Source: an uncultured Bacteroides sp. (GTDB lineage Bacteria > Bacteroidota > Bacteroidia > Bacteroidales > Bacteroidaceae). Taken from it: a stretch of DNA of 64,000 nt. The stretch lies in NCBI GenBank assembly GCA_947646015.1, contig CANSEY010000001.1:62001-126000 (forward strand), written 5' to 3'. The position numbers were made by a program, and so were the translations under genes. This document shows positions 28,682 through 36,643 of this stretch, piece after piece. The notes beneath the pieces are model-generated. The model made no database searches. It saw only the letters and a program-made list of their open reading frames with translations, and was not told the origin of the DNA. Within the stretch, counting starts at the first letter, position 1. Every line of letters begins with the position of its first letter.

Positions 28682-28724
28682 ATTCTGTCTCCACTGTTTT
28701 TAGTTCATACGCTTTTCAATAATG

Positions 28725-28732
28725 CAAAATTA
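28725..28732 (-). promoter_or_regulatory. -7 box upstream of the GH3 gene
   Basis: Minus strand TAATTTTG fits TAnnTTTG, 43 nt upstream of the ATG. No TTTG lies at the expected -33 distance. Confidence 0.35.
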
Positions 28733-28820
28733 TCGGGATTCCATCAAACCATCCAGTATTATTTTATCCATTCATAATACAATTATTATTTTGATAACCT
28801 ATGTTGCTCCATAAATCGAT

Positions 28821-28828
28821 TATCTTTG
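28821..28828 (+). promoter_or_regulatory. -7 box of the aldo/keto reductase gene
   Basis: TATCTTTG fits TAnnTTTG, 32 nt upstream of the ATG at 28861. The nearest TTTG is at 28790-28793 (27-nt spacing), so the -33 element is weak. Confidence 0.45.
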
Positions 28829-28860
28829 CATCATAGTTAATCTTCAAAAGATCTCAGCAT

Positions 28861-29862
28861 ATGATCAATCCTATTTATTCAGCCGATAAAGCAAGATACT
28901 CCGGTGGGATGAAGTACCGTCGTTGTGGTAAAAGCGGTATACTGTTACCGGAAGTTTCTCTGGGCCTCTGGCATAATTTTGGTGATGTTGACACATTAGC
29001 CAACAGCCTCCGGATGGCTCACTTTGCATTCGACAAAGGTATCACACATTTCGACCTGGCTAATAACTACGGTCCCTCTTACGGCTCAGCCGAAGAAACG
29101 TTCGGACTCATCATGAAGAAATCCTTTATGCCCTATCGGGATGAACTATTCATATCCACCAAAGCCGGCCATGATATGTGGGAAGGTCCTTACGGAAACT
29201 GGGGCTCCCGGAAATACCTGATGAGCAGTCTCAACCAGAGTTTAAAACGCATGAATCTGGAGTATGTCGATATTTTCTATACCCATCGTTACGACCCCGA
29301 AACTCCACTTGAAGAAACTCTTCAGGCGCTCGTCGATATTGTCCGGCAAGGTAAAGCCCTCTACATCGGTATATCCAAATACCCCAAAGAAAAGGCAGAG
29401 TTCGCCTACCGATATCTGGAAGAACGAGACGTGCATTGTCTACTCTATCAGGGACGATACAACCTGTTTAACCGCGAACCGGAAGAACAAGGCATTCTGC
29501 AACAAGCCAAAGAAAATGGTACGGGCTTTATCGCCTTTTCTCCTCTGGCTCAAGGTCTGCTCACCAACCGGTATCTAAATGGAATTCCGGAAGACTCAAG
29601 AATAGCCCGCGGAGGTTTCCTGAAGAAAGAGCAATTGACCGAGCAAGTATTCAATAAAATCAAAGCATTGAATGAAGTGGCAGGTAGTCGGGGACAGACC
29701 TTAGCCGAAATGGCATTGGCCTGGGTCTTGAAAGATGATCTGGTAACCTCTGTTATCGTCGGCGCGAGCTCCGTCAAGCAACTGGAAGACAATCTGAAAG
29801 TAACGGAAAACTGTAAGTTCAGTACAGACGAGATTCAACGTATCGGGAACATTCTTCAATGA
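28861..29862 (+). CDS. Aldo/keto reductase (AKR14/YghZ-like)
   Basis: 333-residue NADPH-dependent carbonyl reductase, a TIM barrel. The catalytic tetrad is visible: D65 and Y70 in THFDLANNYGPSYGSAE, K101 in FISTKAGHDMW, and H142 in YTHRYDPETP. The GPSYGSAEE element and the MKYRRCGKSG start are characteristic of the YghZ branch, whose E. coli member reduces L-glyceraldehyde 3-phosphate and methylglyoxal. The physiological substrate here is unknown; detoxification of sugar-derived aldehydes is reasonable. It is divergent from the GH3 gene and stands alone. Confidence 0.92.
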   Translation: MINPIYSADKARYSGGMKYRRCGKSGILLPEVSLGLWHNFGDVDTLANSLRMAHFAFDKGITHFDLANNYGPSYGSAEETFGLIMKKSFMPYRDELFISTKAGHDMWEGPYGNWGSRKYLMSSLNQSLKRMNLEYVDIFYTHRYDPETPLEETLQALVDIVRQGKALYIGISKYPKEKAEFAYRYLEERDVHCLLYQGRYNLFNREPEEQGILQQAKENGTGFIAFSPLAQGLLTNRYLNGIPEDSRIARGGFLKKEQLTEQVFNKIKALNEVAGSRGQTLAEMALAWVLKDDLVTSVIVGASSVKQLEDNLKVTENCKFSTDEIQRIGNILQ

Positions 29863-29870
29863 ACTCTTTT

Positions 29871-29900
29871 TCACCACAGATTAACAGATCACACAGATGT
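29871..29900. repeat. Copy of a short intergenic repeat (CACCACAGATTA type)
   Basis: CACCACAGATTAACAGATCA followed by CACAGATG lies just after the aldo/keto reductase stop. A related string (CCATAGATTACACGGATTTT, then CACGGATG) occurs at 55249-55276. These belong to a short repeat that I recall as widespread between Bacteroides genes; function unknown. Confidence 0.4.
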
Positions 29901-29929
29901 GTATTCAGATTATCATATGGAATTTAGAG

Positions 29930-31477
29930 TCAATCCACGACCCAACAATCAATATTCCTTGTTTTCGAGCTAAAGTTCACTCCTGCCTTTAGCAGTTGAC
30001 GGGGATCATTGGCAAACGGAGCGGCATATCCCTTTTCTTCTATCTGTTTCAAAGCCTCTTCCGCACTCCCGTCAAATTTGAACTCCATCACATAAATGTA
30101 TCGGTCTGTCTTCAAAACCATATCGATGCGCCCGTTAGAAGTATGATACTCCGCCTGGACATAAAAACCAAGTAACTTATAAACAATAAAAAGAACATTC
30201 TGATAATGCAACTCCAAGTCACGTACCAGTTCATAAGGAGTATCGGCGAAGAAACTTTGCAGACGACGAAAGAAAGCATCACAATCTCCCTGTTCCACTT
30301 CAGAAACGAACCTGGTTATATGAAACCCTGTTTGTCCTTTATCAATATTTGCATAAAAAGGAAGTAAATACCTGATAAATCCTTCCTCTACTTCCCGATT
30401 GGGAAATCCCAGGCGGTAGATATCAAAACGTTCATCATACCCTTTTATCGTCAGATAGCCACTCTGATAAATCACCGGCAGAGGATTCTTCGAAGTAGAA
30501 TCTATGCAATTCAGCATATCTGATGTCGCCTCATCGTGTGCCAGCTGTTGCAAGTCATATTTATCACGCAGTAAAAGTTTTACCAAATAAGACGGAGTAC
30601 CTGTTTCGAACCAGTAACTGCCAAACTTCATCTTATAAAAAGTATTCAGTATACTGAACGGATTATATAAACCGATAGAATTTTCCGTGAAATGATAACC
30701 ATCATACCGTTCCTTCAGCTCCCGGCAAGCATCTTCGTACGACATCTTTTGATATTTCGCCAACTGACGAATTTCCGGTTCCAGATAATGATGGATTTCC
30801 TTTTCTGTAATTCCACACAACTCCACATAAGGTTCGTCCATAGAGATATCATTCAGATTATTCAGGTCACTAAACACACTTACCTTACCAAACTTGGTAA
30901 CTCCCGTCAAAAGGGCAAAGCGGATATACCCGTCCATCGTTTTCAGCACAGAATAAAAACCTTTCAGTGTATCACGATACTTCTCTCCCAACTCCTCATT
31001 ACCGATAGCCTGCAACATCGGTTTATCATATTCATCAATCAAAATCACCACCCGCTGCCCCGACTGTTCACAGGCACGCTGTACAATACCCTTGAAACGC
31101 AAAGGAATAGAAGTTTCAGAAGGAGCAGTCCCGTACACCATTTCCCATTTAGCCAACGTATCGTTCAATATTCGATCCAGGCTTTCGGGCGTATCATACT
31201 TTTCGGTGTTCAGATCCAGATGTAAAATCGGATATTTTATCCAATCTTTTTCCAACTCCTCCATAGCCAAACCACGAAACAAGTCCTTTTTCCCTTGAAA
31301 ATAAGCTTCAAGAGTAGATATCAGCAGACTCTTGCCAAAGCGACGGGGACGGCTCAGGAAATAATATGAACCCGTTTTTACCAATCTACAGACTAATGCA
31401 GTCTTATCTATATAAAGATAGCCTTCCCTACGTATTTTCTCAAAGTTCTGTATCCCAATCGGGTAAAGTTTAGCCAT
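29930..31477 (-). CDS. AAA-ATPase-like domain protein with C-terminal PD-(D/E)XK nuclease-like domain
   Basis: 515 residues. The N-terminal part (Pfam AAA-ATPase_like type) begins YPIGIQNFEKIRREGYLYID and has a Walker A-like SRPRRFGKSLL (42-52) and a Walker B-like VVILIDEYDKPML (about 145-157). The C-terminal domain has the pattern of a PD-(D/E)XK fold: GRIDMVL (D452) and YVMEFKF (E465, K467). These proteins occur in many near-identical copies in Bacteroides genomes; the biological role is not established, and mobile-element, defence or toxin-like roles have been suggested. No partner gene is adjacent. Full length, ATG start. Confidence 0.85.
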   Translation of the reverse strand: MAKLYPIGIQNFEKIRREGYLYIDKTALVCRLVKTGSYYFLSRPRRFGKSLLISTLEAYFQGKKDLFRGLAMEELEKDWIKYPILHLDLNTEKYDTPESLDRILNDTLAKWEMVYGTAPSETSIPLRFKGIVQRACEQSGQRVVILIDEYDKPMLQAIGNEELGEKYRDTLKGFYSVLKTMDGYIRFALLTGVTKFGKVSVFSDLNNLNDISMDEPYVELCGITEKEIHHYLEPEIRQLAKYQKMSYEDACRELKERYDGYHFTENSIGLYNPFSILNTFYKMKFGSYWFETGTPSYLVKLLLRDKYDLQQLAHDEATSDMLNCIDSTSKNPLPVIYQSGYLTIKGYDERFDIYRLGFPNREVEEGFIRYLLPFYANIDKGQTGFHITRFVSEVEQGDCDAFFRRLQSFFADTPYELVRDLELHYQNVLFIVYKLLGFYVQAEYHTSNGRIDMVLKTDRYIYVMEFKFDGSAEEALKQIEEKGYAAPFANDPRQLLKAGVNFSSKTRNIDCWVVD

Positions 31478-31551
31478 AACACATTTCTATTAATCGTTTC
31501 ACTCACAAATATACAAGATTATTCTTAATTATCGGTTTTGCTAACCATAAT

Positions 31552-31597
31552 AATAAATGCCGGTACCCATTCTTCCGAACAGATACCGGCATTTATT
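31552..31597. terminator. Bidirectional hairpin terminator after the HU/smalltalk unit
   Basis: Perfect 14-bp stem: AATAAATGCCGGTA (31552-31565) pairs with TACCGGCATTTATT (31584-31597), loop 18 nt. The plus strand continues with a T-run; the minus strand continues into ATTATTATGG. It lies 28 nt beyond the smalltalk stop. Confidence 0.75.
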
Positions 31598-31624
31598 TTT
31601 TCAACCGAAACGATCGGTCAGCTA

Positions 31625-31717
31625 TCAGAGCAATCCCTGCCCTCCTATCACTCCTGCAATGGCGCTTGCCACAGCTATAATCACCTTTAAAAGGATATTC
31701 CAGCTATTCTTCTTCAT
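31625..31717 (-). CDS. Smalltalk peptide (30 aa)
   Basis: A 30-codon ORF, ATG at 31717 to TGA at 31625-31627, encoding MKKNSWNILLKVIIAVASAI followed by AGVIGGQGLL. The lysine-rich start, conserved Trp, single hydrophobic helix and glycine-rich end match the tiny Bacteroidales family called smalltalk proteins, which are usually found beside an HU-like DNA-binding gene, as here (22 nt downstream of it). The function is unknown; it is probably a single-pass membrane peptide. Confidence 0.8.
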   Translation of the reverse strand: MKKNSWNILLKVIIAVASAIAGVIGGQGLL

Positions 31718-31738
31718 GTATTTATCTGATTAAAGTTA

Positions 31739-32218
31739 TTATGCAGTCGGATCATCCACAATGTCTCCATCACCATTACCGGAATCATGACCGCCCGAAA
31801 TGCCGATACTGCCTATCTTCTGAAACTCAACACCCTGAAGCAATGCACGGGTAGTGCCAATAGCGGCAGGCCGGGTATATTCCGGTGTGAAGTGACAGAG
31901 AAGAGCTCCCACCTGGTTCGGATTGACATCCTCCTCTTTGTCTACTCCCCTCCCCCGGCTACGCGCCTTCATCGTAAAAGTACCCAACCCTTCCAGGCGT
32001 ACCGTCTTACTGTTCAATAACTCGCTGCGCATTGCCGTCATTAAGTTCCGGACCACATTATGCACATCACCCGGGGTCAATGACGACTTCTCCGCAATCA
32101 TCTCTGCCAGTTGCTGGGTGGACACCGTTTTACCTATCTTCACCAGATTCAAATGCCACTTCTTGTCACCGGCCTTAGTTGCCATGGTCGATTGCACTGC
32201 TTTATAAAATAAAGTCAT
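31739..32218 (-). CDS. HU-family-like DNA-binding protein
   Basis: 159 residues. Residues 1-125 resemble the Bacteroidales HU-like domain: VSTQQLAEMIAEKSSLTPGDV and VRLEGLGTFTMKARSRG correspond to the helical and beta-arm parts of HU, and the CHFTPEYTRP segment is typical of this subgroup. The C-terminal tail is rich in Gly and Asp (GISGGHDSGNGDGDIVDD) and likely disordered. It is longer than classical HU (about 90 residues). It is transcribed with the smalltalk peptide. Probably a nucleoid-associated or regulatory DNA-binding protein; targets unknown. Confidence 0.85.
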   Translation of the reverse strand: MTLFYKAVQSTMATKAGDKKWHLNLVKIGKTVSTQQLAEMIAEKSSLTPGDVHNVVRNLMTAMRSELLNSKTVRLEGLGTFTMKARSRGRGVDKEEDVNPNQVGALLCHFTPEYTRPAAIGTTRALLQGVEFQKIGSIGISGGHDSGNGDGDIVDDPTA

Positions 32219-32286
32219 ATTCCTATATCTCCTTTTTTTTAATGTTATTACTACTGATTTTATTCACATTTCGTTGATCAACATTG

Positions 32287-32317
32287 CAAAGGTGAACATT
32301 TACAGGAAGATGACAAA
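32287..32317 (-). promoter_or_regulatory. Candidate promoter for HU-smalltalk
   Basis: Minus strand TTTG (32314-32317), 19 nt, CACCTTTG (32287-32294). Spacing is right, but the -7 box has CA instead of TA at its start. It lies 69 nt upstream of the HU ATG. Confidence 0.4.
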
Positions 32318-32399
32318 GGGAAATAGGGCTTCCGGAGCCGATTCCTCAGGAAAAGTTACAAGTATCACATTATCAACAGTTTCAACGCATGTACAAAAC

Positions 32400-32495
32400 C
32401 TAATCTACACCGGCTTTCTCTGACAGATCCACCTGTGTTAGTCCGGTTTCCCTACGCATTTGTTTTACGTATTCTGCTATCGTTTGATTTTCCAT
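32400..32495 (-). pseudogene. Decayed HipB-like (XRE) antitoxin remnant
   Basis: ATG at 32495 opens a 31-codon frame, MENQTIAEYVKQMRRETGLT then QVDLSEKAGVD, ending in TAG at 32400-32402. This is the first half of the XRE helix-turn-helix of Bacteroides HipB-like antitoxins, where one expects the second helix LRFVRELEQG next. A related string, LGFVHALKL, appears at once in the +1 frame, so a one-base deletion followed by decay is the simplest reading. No hipA-like gene remains downstream. Operator-like palindromes lie just upstream of its start. Confidence 0.65.
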
Positions 32496-32497
32496 AT

Positions 32498-32598
32498 TAT
32501 ACCCGTTGGGGCACAAGTATAATAAAAGACTCCCACTTTTATACCCGATATGGTATAAAAGTGGGAGCACAGTATTTATTTATACCCCAACGGGTATA
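32498..32598. repeat. Operator-like palindrome cluster (TATACC/GGTATA) with outer 14-bp inverted repeat
   Basis: The outer perfect inverted repeat is TATACCCGTTGGGG (32498-32511) with CCCCAACGGGTATA (32585-32598). Three units share the form TATACC-N6-GGTATA: a degenerate one at 32498-32515, one at 32540-32557 and one perfect TATACCCCAACGGGTATA at 32581-32598. They lie directly upstream of the decayed antitoxin start, as HipB operators do. Confidence 0.65.
32530..32567 (-). terminator. Terminator hairpin of the capsule operon
   Basis: Perfect 16-bp stem CTCCCACTTTTATACC (32530-32545) / GGTATAAAAGTGGGAG (32552-32567) with a 6-nt loop. On the minus strand it is followed by TCTTTTATTATAC. It lies about 35 nt past the stop of the last capsule gene. 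Confidence 0.7.
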
Positions 32599-32601
32599 CT
32601 T

Positions 32602-33735
32602 TTACATATCTTGTCTGATCGTATCTACTACTCTCCTGATATCTTCATCCGTCAATGTCGGTCCTGAAGGCAGACAAAGGCCGATATCAAATAAGTGTTC
32701 ACTCGTACCGTTTCCATAGAATGGAGCATCTACAAATACAGGCTGAAGATGCATCGGCTTCCACAAAGGACGAGTCTCTATATTCTCAGCATCCAGTTTC
32801 AAACGAATGTCCTCACGAGTCTTACCGGCAACACTAGGATCAACCAGGATACAAGTTAACCAGAAATTTGAATCAAACCTCCCATCAGGGTTTTGAAGAA
32901 CCGTTATACCGGGAACGTCCTTAAGCAACTCCGTATAAAGAGTATGTATAGCCCGTCTTCGGGCAACATGTTCATCGAGGACAAACATCTGCCCACGACC
33001 GATACCCGCACAAATATTACTCATCCGATAGTTGTAACCGATATGGGTATGCTGGTAATGCGGAGCGGCATCACGAGCCTGCGTCGCATAGAACTTTGTC
33101 TGTCGGGCCTCCTCTTCCGTACGACAGACCAGAGCACCTCCACCGGAAGTCGTGATCATCTTGTTGCCATTGAAAGAGAGAGCGGCCAGTTCACCGAATG
33201 TGCCACACTTCCGTCCGTTCAGTTCCGAACCCAAAGCCTCCGCGGCATCCTCCAATACGGGGATACCATAGCGACCCGCAATATCCATGATCTCGTCCAT
33301 CTTGGCAGGCATACCGTAAAGGTGGACAGGGATAATAGCCTTCGGGAGCTTACCCGTCTTGCGCAAACGGTCCTTTATAGCCTCCTCAAGCAATACCGGA
33401 TCCATATTCCAGGTATCCTTCTCACTGTCCACAAAAACAGGTTTGGCCTCCAGATAAGAAATCGGATTGGCAGAGGCAGCAAAAGTAAAGCTTTGGCAGA
33501 TCACTTCATCACCGGGCTTCACATCCAGAAGAATCAAGCCCAAGTGAAGTGCAGCCGTTCCGGCACTCAAAGCCACTACATAGCGGTCTTCATGCAAATA
33601 TTCAACCAAAGATTGCTCAAAGGCATCCACGTTAGGTCCCAAAGGGACAACCCAGTTCGTATCAAAAGCCTCTTTTATAAAGTCTTGCTCACGGCCACCC
33701 ATGTGAGCAAGCGAAAGCCAGATTCGTTTGTTCAT
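32602..33735 (-). CDS. DegT/DnrJ/EryC1/StrS aminotransferase, PglE/WcfR-like
   Basis: 377-residue PLP enzyme of the sugar aminotransferase family. Landmarks are NWVVPLGPNVDAFE, SAGTAALHLGL, EDAAEALGS and the PLP lysine in FNGNKMITTSGGG. Close in character to PglE, which converts UDP-4-keto-6-deoxy-N-acetylglucosamine to the 4-amino sugar. With the PglC-like transferase and PglD-like acyltransferase in the same operon it should make a UDP-linked diamino-trideoxyhexose, the usual first sugar of Bacteroides capsules. The matching 4,6-dehydratase (PglF-like) is not in the window. Last gene of the capsule operon, with a terminator just downstream. Confidence 0.9.
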   Translation of the reverse strand: MNKRIWLSLAHMGGREQDFIKEAFDTNWVVPLGPNVDAFEQSLVEYLHEDRYVVALSAGTAALHLGLILLDVKPGDEVICQSFTFAASANPISYLEAKPVFVDSEKDTWNMDPVLLEEAIKDRLRKTGKLPKAIIPVHLYGMPAKMDEIMDIAGRYGIPVLEDAAEALGSELNGRKCGTFGELAALSFNGNKMITTSGGGALVCRTEEEARQTKFYATQARDAAPHYQHTHIGYNYRMSNICAGIGRGQMFVLDEHVARRRAIHTLYTELLKDVPGITVLQNPDGRFDSNFWLTCILVDPSVAGKTREDIRLKLDAENIETRPLWKPMHLQPVFVDAPFYGNGTSEHLFDIGLCLPSGPTLTDEDIRRVVDTIRQDM

Positions 33736-33821
33736 AACGAAATTATCTATGTTTATTTGATTTTCTTACGTAGTAAGGAATAAAAAGAAAAGAAAAAACA
33801 CTTAACAGCAGCAGCCCATAT

Positions 33822-34421
33822 TTACGCATATATAATTTCTCCATGTCCCGGATAGAGGTTGCATCCTACAGCAATTTTTTTAATGTGCTCTAAAGACTTC
33901 TCTGCCTCCCTCTTATTACTTTTTGGAAAAGTCGTTACCACTTTGTGTTGAGGCAAATAGGAATCTCCGGTAAACAAACAATTATTTATCTGAAAACAAC
34001 AGGCGCTCCAATCATGTCCGGGAGTTTCGTAAGTTTTCATCTGCATCTCGTCTCTACCAAATAAAGATATGACACTATTGTTTCCTACTACTTCAATATT
34101 ATCATCATATTCATATATAAAAGAAGTAGAATGGTATCTGGACATATTCAATCGGTCGGAAAACAGTCCTTCTTTTCCATGTAATGAAAGATACACTTTA
34201 ACAATGGGAATATTAGATACCACTTCATTCAATCCATAAATATGGTCAAAATGTGAATGAGTGATAAAAATAGCCGCAAGTTCTAAATCAAAGCGCTGCA
34301 ACTCTTCTAATATAGGTTTCGGATCACCACAATCAACTAAATAGCATTGACTCTGGCAATCATCTTTAATAAGGTAAGTGTTAGATTCAAAAACTGAATT
34401 TACAAAACGAACAACCTCCAT
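33822..34421 (-). CDS. Metallo-beta-lactamase-fold hydrolase, possible acyl-ACP thioesterase or editing enzyme
   Basis: 199 residues of the MBL superfamily with the metal motif THSHFDH, a further His in TPGHDWSAC, the Asp in LFTGDSYLP and the final PGHGE. This is the glyoxalase II-like type that cleaves thioesters. It starts directly after the stop of the FkbH-associated acyl carrier protein (stop 34422, start 34421), so the obvious hypothesis is release or proofreading of an acyl group on that carrier. That role is inferred from position only. Confidence 0.8.
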   Translation of the reverse strand: MEVVRFVNSVFESNTYLIKDDCQSQCYLVDCGDPKPILEELQRFDLELAAIFITHSHFDHIYGLNEVVSNIPIVKVYLSLHGKEGLFSDRLNMSRYHSTSFIYEYDDNIEVVGNNSVISLFGRDEMQMKTYETPGHDWSACCFQINNCLFTGDSYLPQHKVVTTFPKSNKREAEKSLEHIKKIAVGCNLYPGHGEIIYA

Positions 34422-34637
34422 CTATTTCCCCTGAAGTATCCTTTTAATGTCCTTAAAACTTTTCATTTCGGCAATCTCTTCAGGTTCCAGCTCTATATTA
34501 AATGCCGATTCAATCTCAACCACTAATTCCAAATGCTTCAAAGAGTCCCATTTTTCACAATTCACTTGGGCGCAACTTTCATCCACATTCTCCAGCTCAA
34601 ATACCTGTTTCAGTATCTCCAATATTTTCTCTTCCAT
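34422..34637 (-). CDS. Acyl carrier protein (FkbH-associated)
   Basis: 71 residues, four-helix ACP. The phosphopantetheine serine sits in KWDSLKHLELVVEIE, a canonical DSL motif. It is acidic and the right length for a discrete ACP. It is encoded 1 nt after the FkbH-like gene and directly before the MBL gene. In tetronate-type and related pathways an FkbH protein loads a glyceryl unit on exactly such a discrete ACP. Confidence 0.9.
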   Translation of the reverse strand: MEEKILEILKQVFELENVDESCAQVNCEKWDSLKHLELVVEIESAFNIELEPEEIAEMKSFKDIKRILQGK

Positions 34638-34638
34638 A

Positions 34639-36228
34639 TCAGTTCATATTTATTTTATAATAAGATTCTATTTGATAATTACTCGACAAACATTGTACAT
34701 ATGCTTTTGCCCCATCTTCTTTCTGATCTGACAAATCAAACCCCACCCTATCGTAAAAGTCAGCTACTTGGGCATTTTTTAATGTCGGATAATAGTCAGC
34801 ATATATCTTGCCAACTCCATAGCTGTGCAAGCGATTTAAAACAAAATGTACAAAAGCTAACTCGATACCTTTACCTAAGATCCTACAGCTTAACAACAAT
34901 GAATCAATTCTCATTCCATCAGTAAGAGGTTCTAAAATTATAGCTCCGGTGATACCATTATCCCCGAATTTATCTTTTACACTAATACAAAAGACAGACC
35001 ATCCTTTTTCTATAAGACTACGAATTTCCACATCAGTATAACGTTTAGTTGTCAGATTAAACTGATTTGTTTTCTGAGTCATCTGTGCAATACGAGGAAT
35101 ATTGAATTCGTTTGCTTCCGTTACCGTAACCTCAATTTCAAGGCTTGCCAAGTAAGCACCGAGATCTGTAAATTTCTTTTTTTCCTGTGTCCTGCTAACG
35201 TTCGCTTTATATTGTTCCGTCTTTTTCTTATCCTCTTCCGTGATGGCATAGACTCGGAAATAACGTTCAACCAAGTTGAAAAAGAATACCGGCAACAGAT
35301 AAGGATACTTCGGAAAATCAGGAACTTCCACCATCGGCAAAAGTTGCTTCACCAATTCTCGTTCTGTGGGATTATCATCAACAAAAACAAAACTATCCAG
35401 ACCGATATTCAATTCCTGAGCCAATTCTTTTATATTATCAGCTTTGTTCTGCCAATTGATTCGATAAGCAGAGAGATATTTCTGATTAAGTTTTATAAAC
35501 GGATTCTTTTTCCATGCTTCCAGCACATCTGCCTCATTATTTTTGCTGCAAACCGTCAAGATAACCCCTTGTTTGCTTAATTCAATCAAAGCTTCCTGAA
35601 AATAAAGAAAAGCCTTTCCGGGGTAATCTCCTCCGATACCAATACCTCCAATACCGTCCTCACCCAGTACACCACTCCAAAGTGTATTATCCAAATCAAG
35701 AACCAAACATTTTTTCCTGCTTAAAGCAAGCTCTCTTGTTTTACAAGTGAACCATTTGCGAAAAGCCCCTGCCAACTTAGGATTAATCACCATCTGGGAA
35801 AGAAAATAATATTTCCAATCGATCCATTGATCTTTGGAGTAATCCGATAAGAATTCAGAAAAATCAATGAATTTTACATTTGCATATGCATTGCAAAAAT
35901 CACGAATATCCATATTAAATTTTATAATCGAATTTTTGAGCTCATAATTTGTACTACAAAAATTCAAATTATAAAGATTCTCCAAAGAAAAAACGATCAG
36001 CTGACTGTGAGCAGGAAGTTGTTTATAAACAATCTGCAACTTATCAAAGTATCCATTTACTTCTTCTGTCAAAGAATCAATGTCAAATTTTATAGGAACC
36101 TGATAAAACCACACATAAGAATCTACCTCCAAAGGGACATATGAAATGTCATCATAACCGGAATATCCTACATCTGTCGTGCCAAACAGATTCTCTAATG
36201 TGTTATTACGAAAAATAAAATACTTCAT
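34639..36228 (-). CDS. FkbH-like HAD-IIIC protein with C-terminal GNAT-like domain
   Basis: 529 residues. HAD phosphatase motif DLDNTLW at 178-184 within KKCLVLDLDNTLWSGVLGED, followed by FVFVDDNPTERELV. The C-terminal half is GNAT-like (KFGDNGITGAIILEP, LLLSCRILGKGIELAFVHF). FkbH proteins take 1,3-bisphosphoglycerate, dephosphorylate it and transfer glycerate to an ACP thiol. The immediately following ACP fits this. The first 170 residues are a less conserved domain. In a capsule operon the product is presumably an acyl decoration, not an antibiotic. Confidence 0.85.
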   Translation of the reverse strand: MKYFIFRNNTLENLFGTTDVGYSGYDDISYVPLEVDSYVWFYQVPIKFDIDSLTEEVNGYFDKLQIVYKQLPAHSQLIVFSLENLYNLNFCSTNYELKNSIIKFNMDIRDFCNAYANVKFIDFSEFLSDYSKDQWIDWKYYFLSQMVINPKLAGAFRKWFTCKTRELALSRKKCLVLDLDNTLWSGVLGEDGIGGIGIGGDYPGKAFLYFQEALIELSKQGVILTVCSKNNEADVLEAWKKNPFIKLNQKYLSAYRINWQNKADNIKELAQELNIGLDSFVFVDDNPTERELVKQLLPMVEVPDFPKYPYLLPVFFFNLVERYFRVYAITEEDKKKTEQYKANVSRTQEKKKFTDLGAYLASLEIEVTVTEANEFNIPRIAQMTQKTNQFNLTTKRYTDVEIRSLIEKGWSVFCISVKDKFGDNGITGAIILEPLTDGMRIDSLLLSCRILGKGIELAFVHFVLNRLHSYGVGKIYADYYPTLKNAQVADFYDRVGFDLSDQKEDGAKAYVQCLSSNYQIESYYKINMN

Positions 36229-36238
36229 AACAGCAGTA

Positions 36239-36640
36239 TTAAGACTCTACTAACTCTATTAAACCAACTTTCTTATTAAATAAAAAACAAACACGCCTTC
36301 CACCAATAGCACATGCTTCCACAGCCTTGATAAGTGGCACAAACTTTATTTTCTTTAAACGAGCAATAGCCCCTTCCATATCATCTACCGAATAGCAACA
36401 ATGATAAGGAGTTACTCCCATTTTATCCAACGTTCGGTTTACCGGAGAATTTTCATCTACAGGTGCCAACAGTTCTAACATCGGCATACCTTCTTTCGTC
36501 AGAAAACAGATTTTCACATTCTGTATTGCATCAATTACAGTTTCTGTTTTCTGATACCCTGCATCTATATAATACTGTGCAGTATCATCTATATCAAAGA
36601 CAGCTATTCCAATATGATGAAATTTAAAATCAGGAAGCAT
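36239..36640 (-). CDS. VOC-superfamily protein (glyoxalase/methylmalonyl-CoA epimerase-like)
   Basis: 133 residues of the vicinal-oxygen-chelate fold: FHHIGIAVFDIDDTAQYY is the methylmalonyl-CoA epimerase-like start, with metal-ligand candidates His8/His9, E55 in LELLAP, His in PYHCCYSVDD and E in VGLIELVES. It could epimerise or isomerise a 2-substituted acyl-thioester. It lies between KAS III (3 nt upstream) and FkbH (10 nt downstream), which supports an action on acyl-ACP or acyl-CoA intermediates of the same pathway. Substrate unknown. Confidence 0.8.
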   Translation of the reverse strand: MLPDFKFHHIGIAVFDIDDTAQYYIDAGYQKTETVIDAIQNVKICFLTKEGMPMLELLAPVDENSPVNRTLDKMGVTPYHCCYSVDDMEGAIARLKKIKFVPLIKAVEACAIGGRRVCFLFNKKVGLIELVES

Positions 36641-36643
36641 AAC

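Larger units (their letters stand above)
32219..32601. other. 383-nt intergenic region between capsule operon end and HU gene
   Basis: It contains a candidate HU promoter (32287-32317), the hipB-like remnant (32400-32495), three TATACC/GGTATA palindromes (32498-32598) and the capsule terminator hairpin. Each is listed separately. No other gene is seen. Confidence 0.6.

Noticed and set aside
29930..31477. Transposase or insertion sequence
   Set aside because: The protein has AAA-like and PD-(D/E)XK features rather than a DDE or serine/tyrosine recombinase, and no terminal inverted repeats flank it.
32498..32598. Palindrome cluster as an invertible DNA element
   Set aside because: The outer repeats are only 14 bp and enclose a terminator-like hairpin, with no promoter inside and no AAACGTTCGT-type core; operator/terminator reading preferred.
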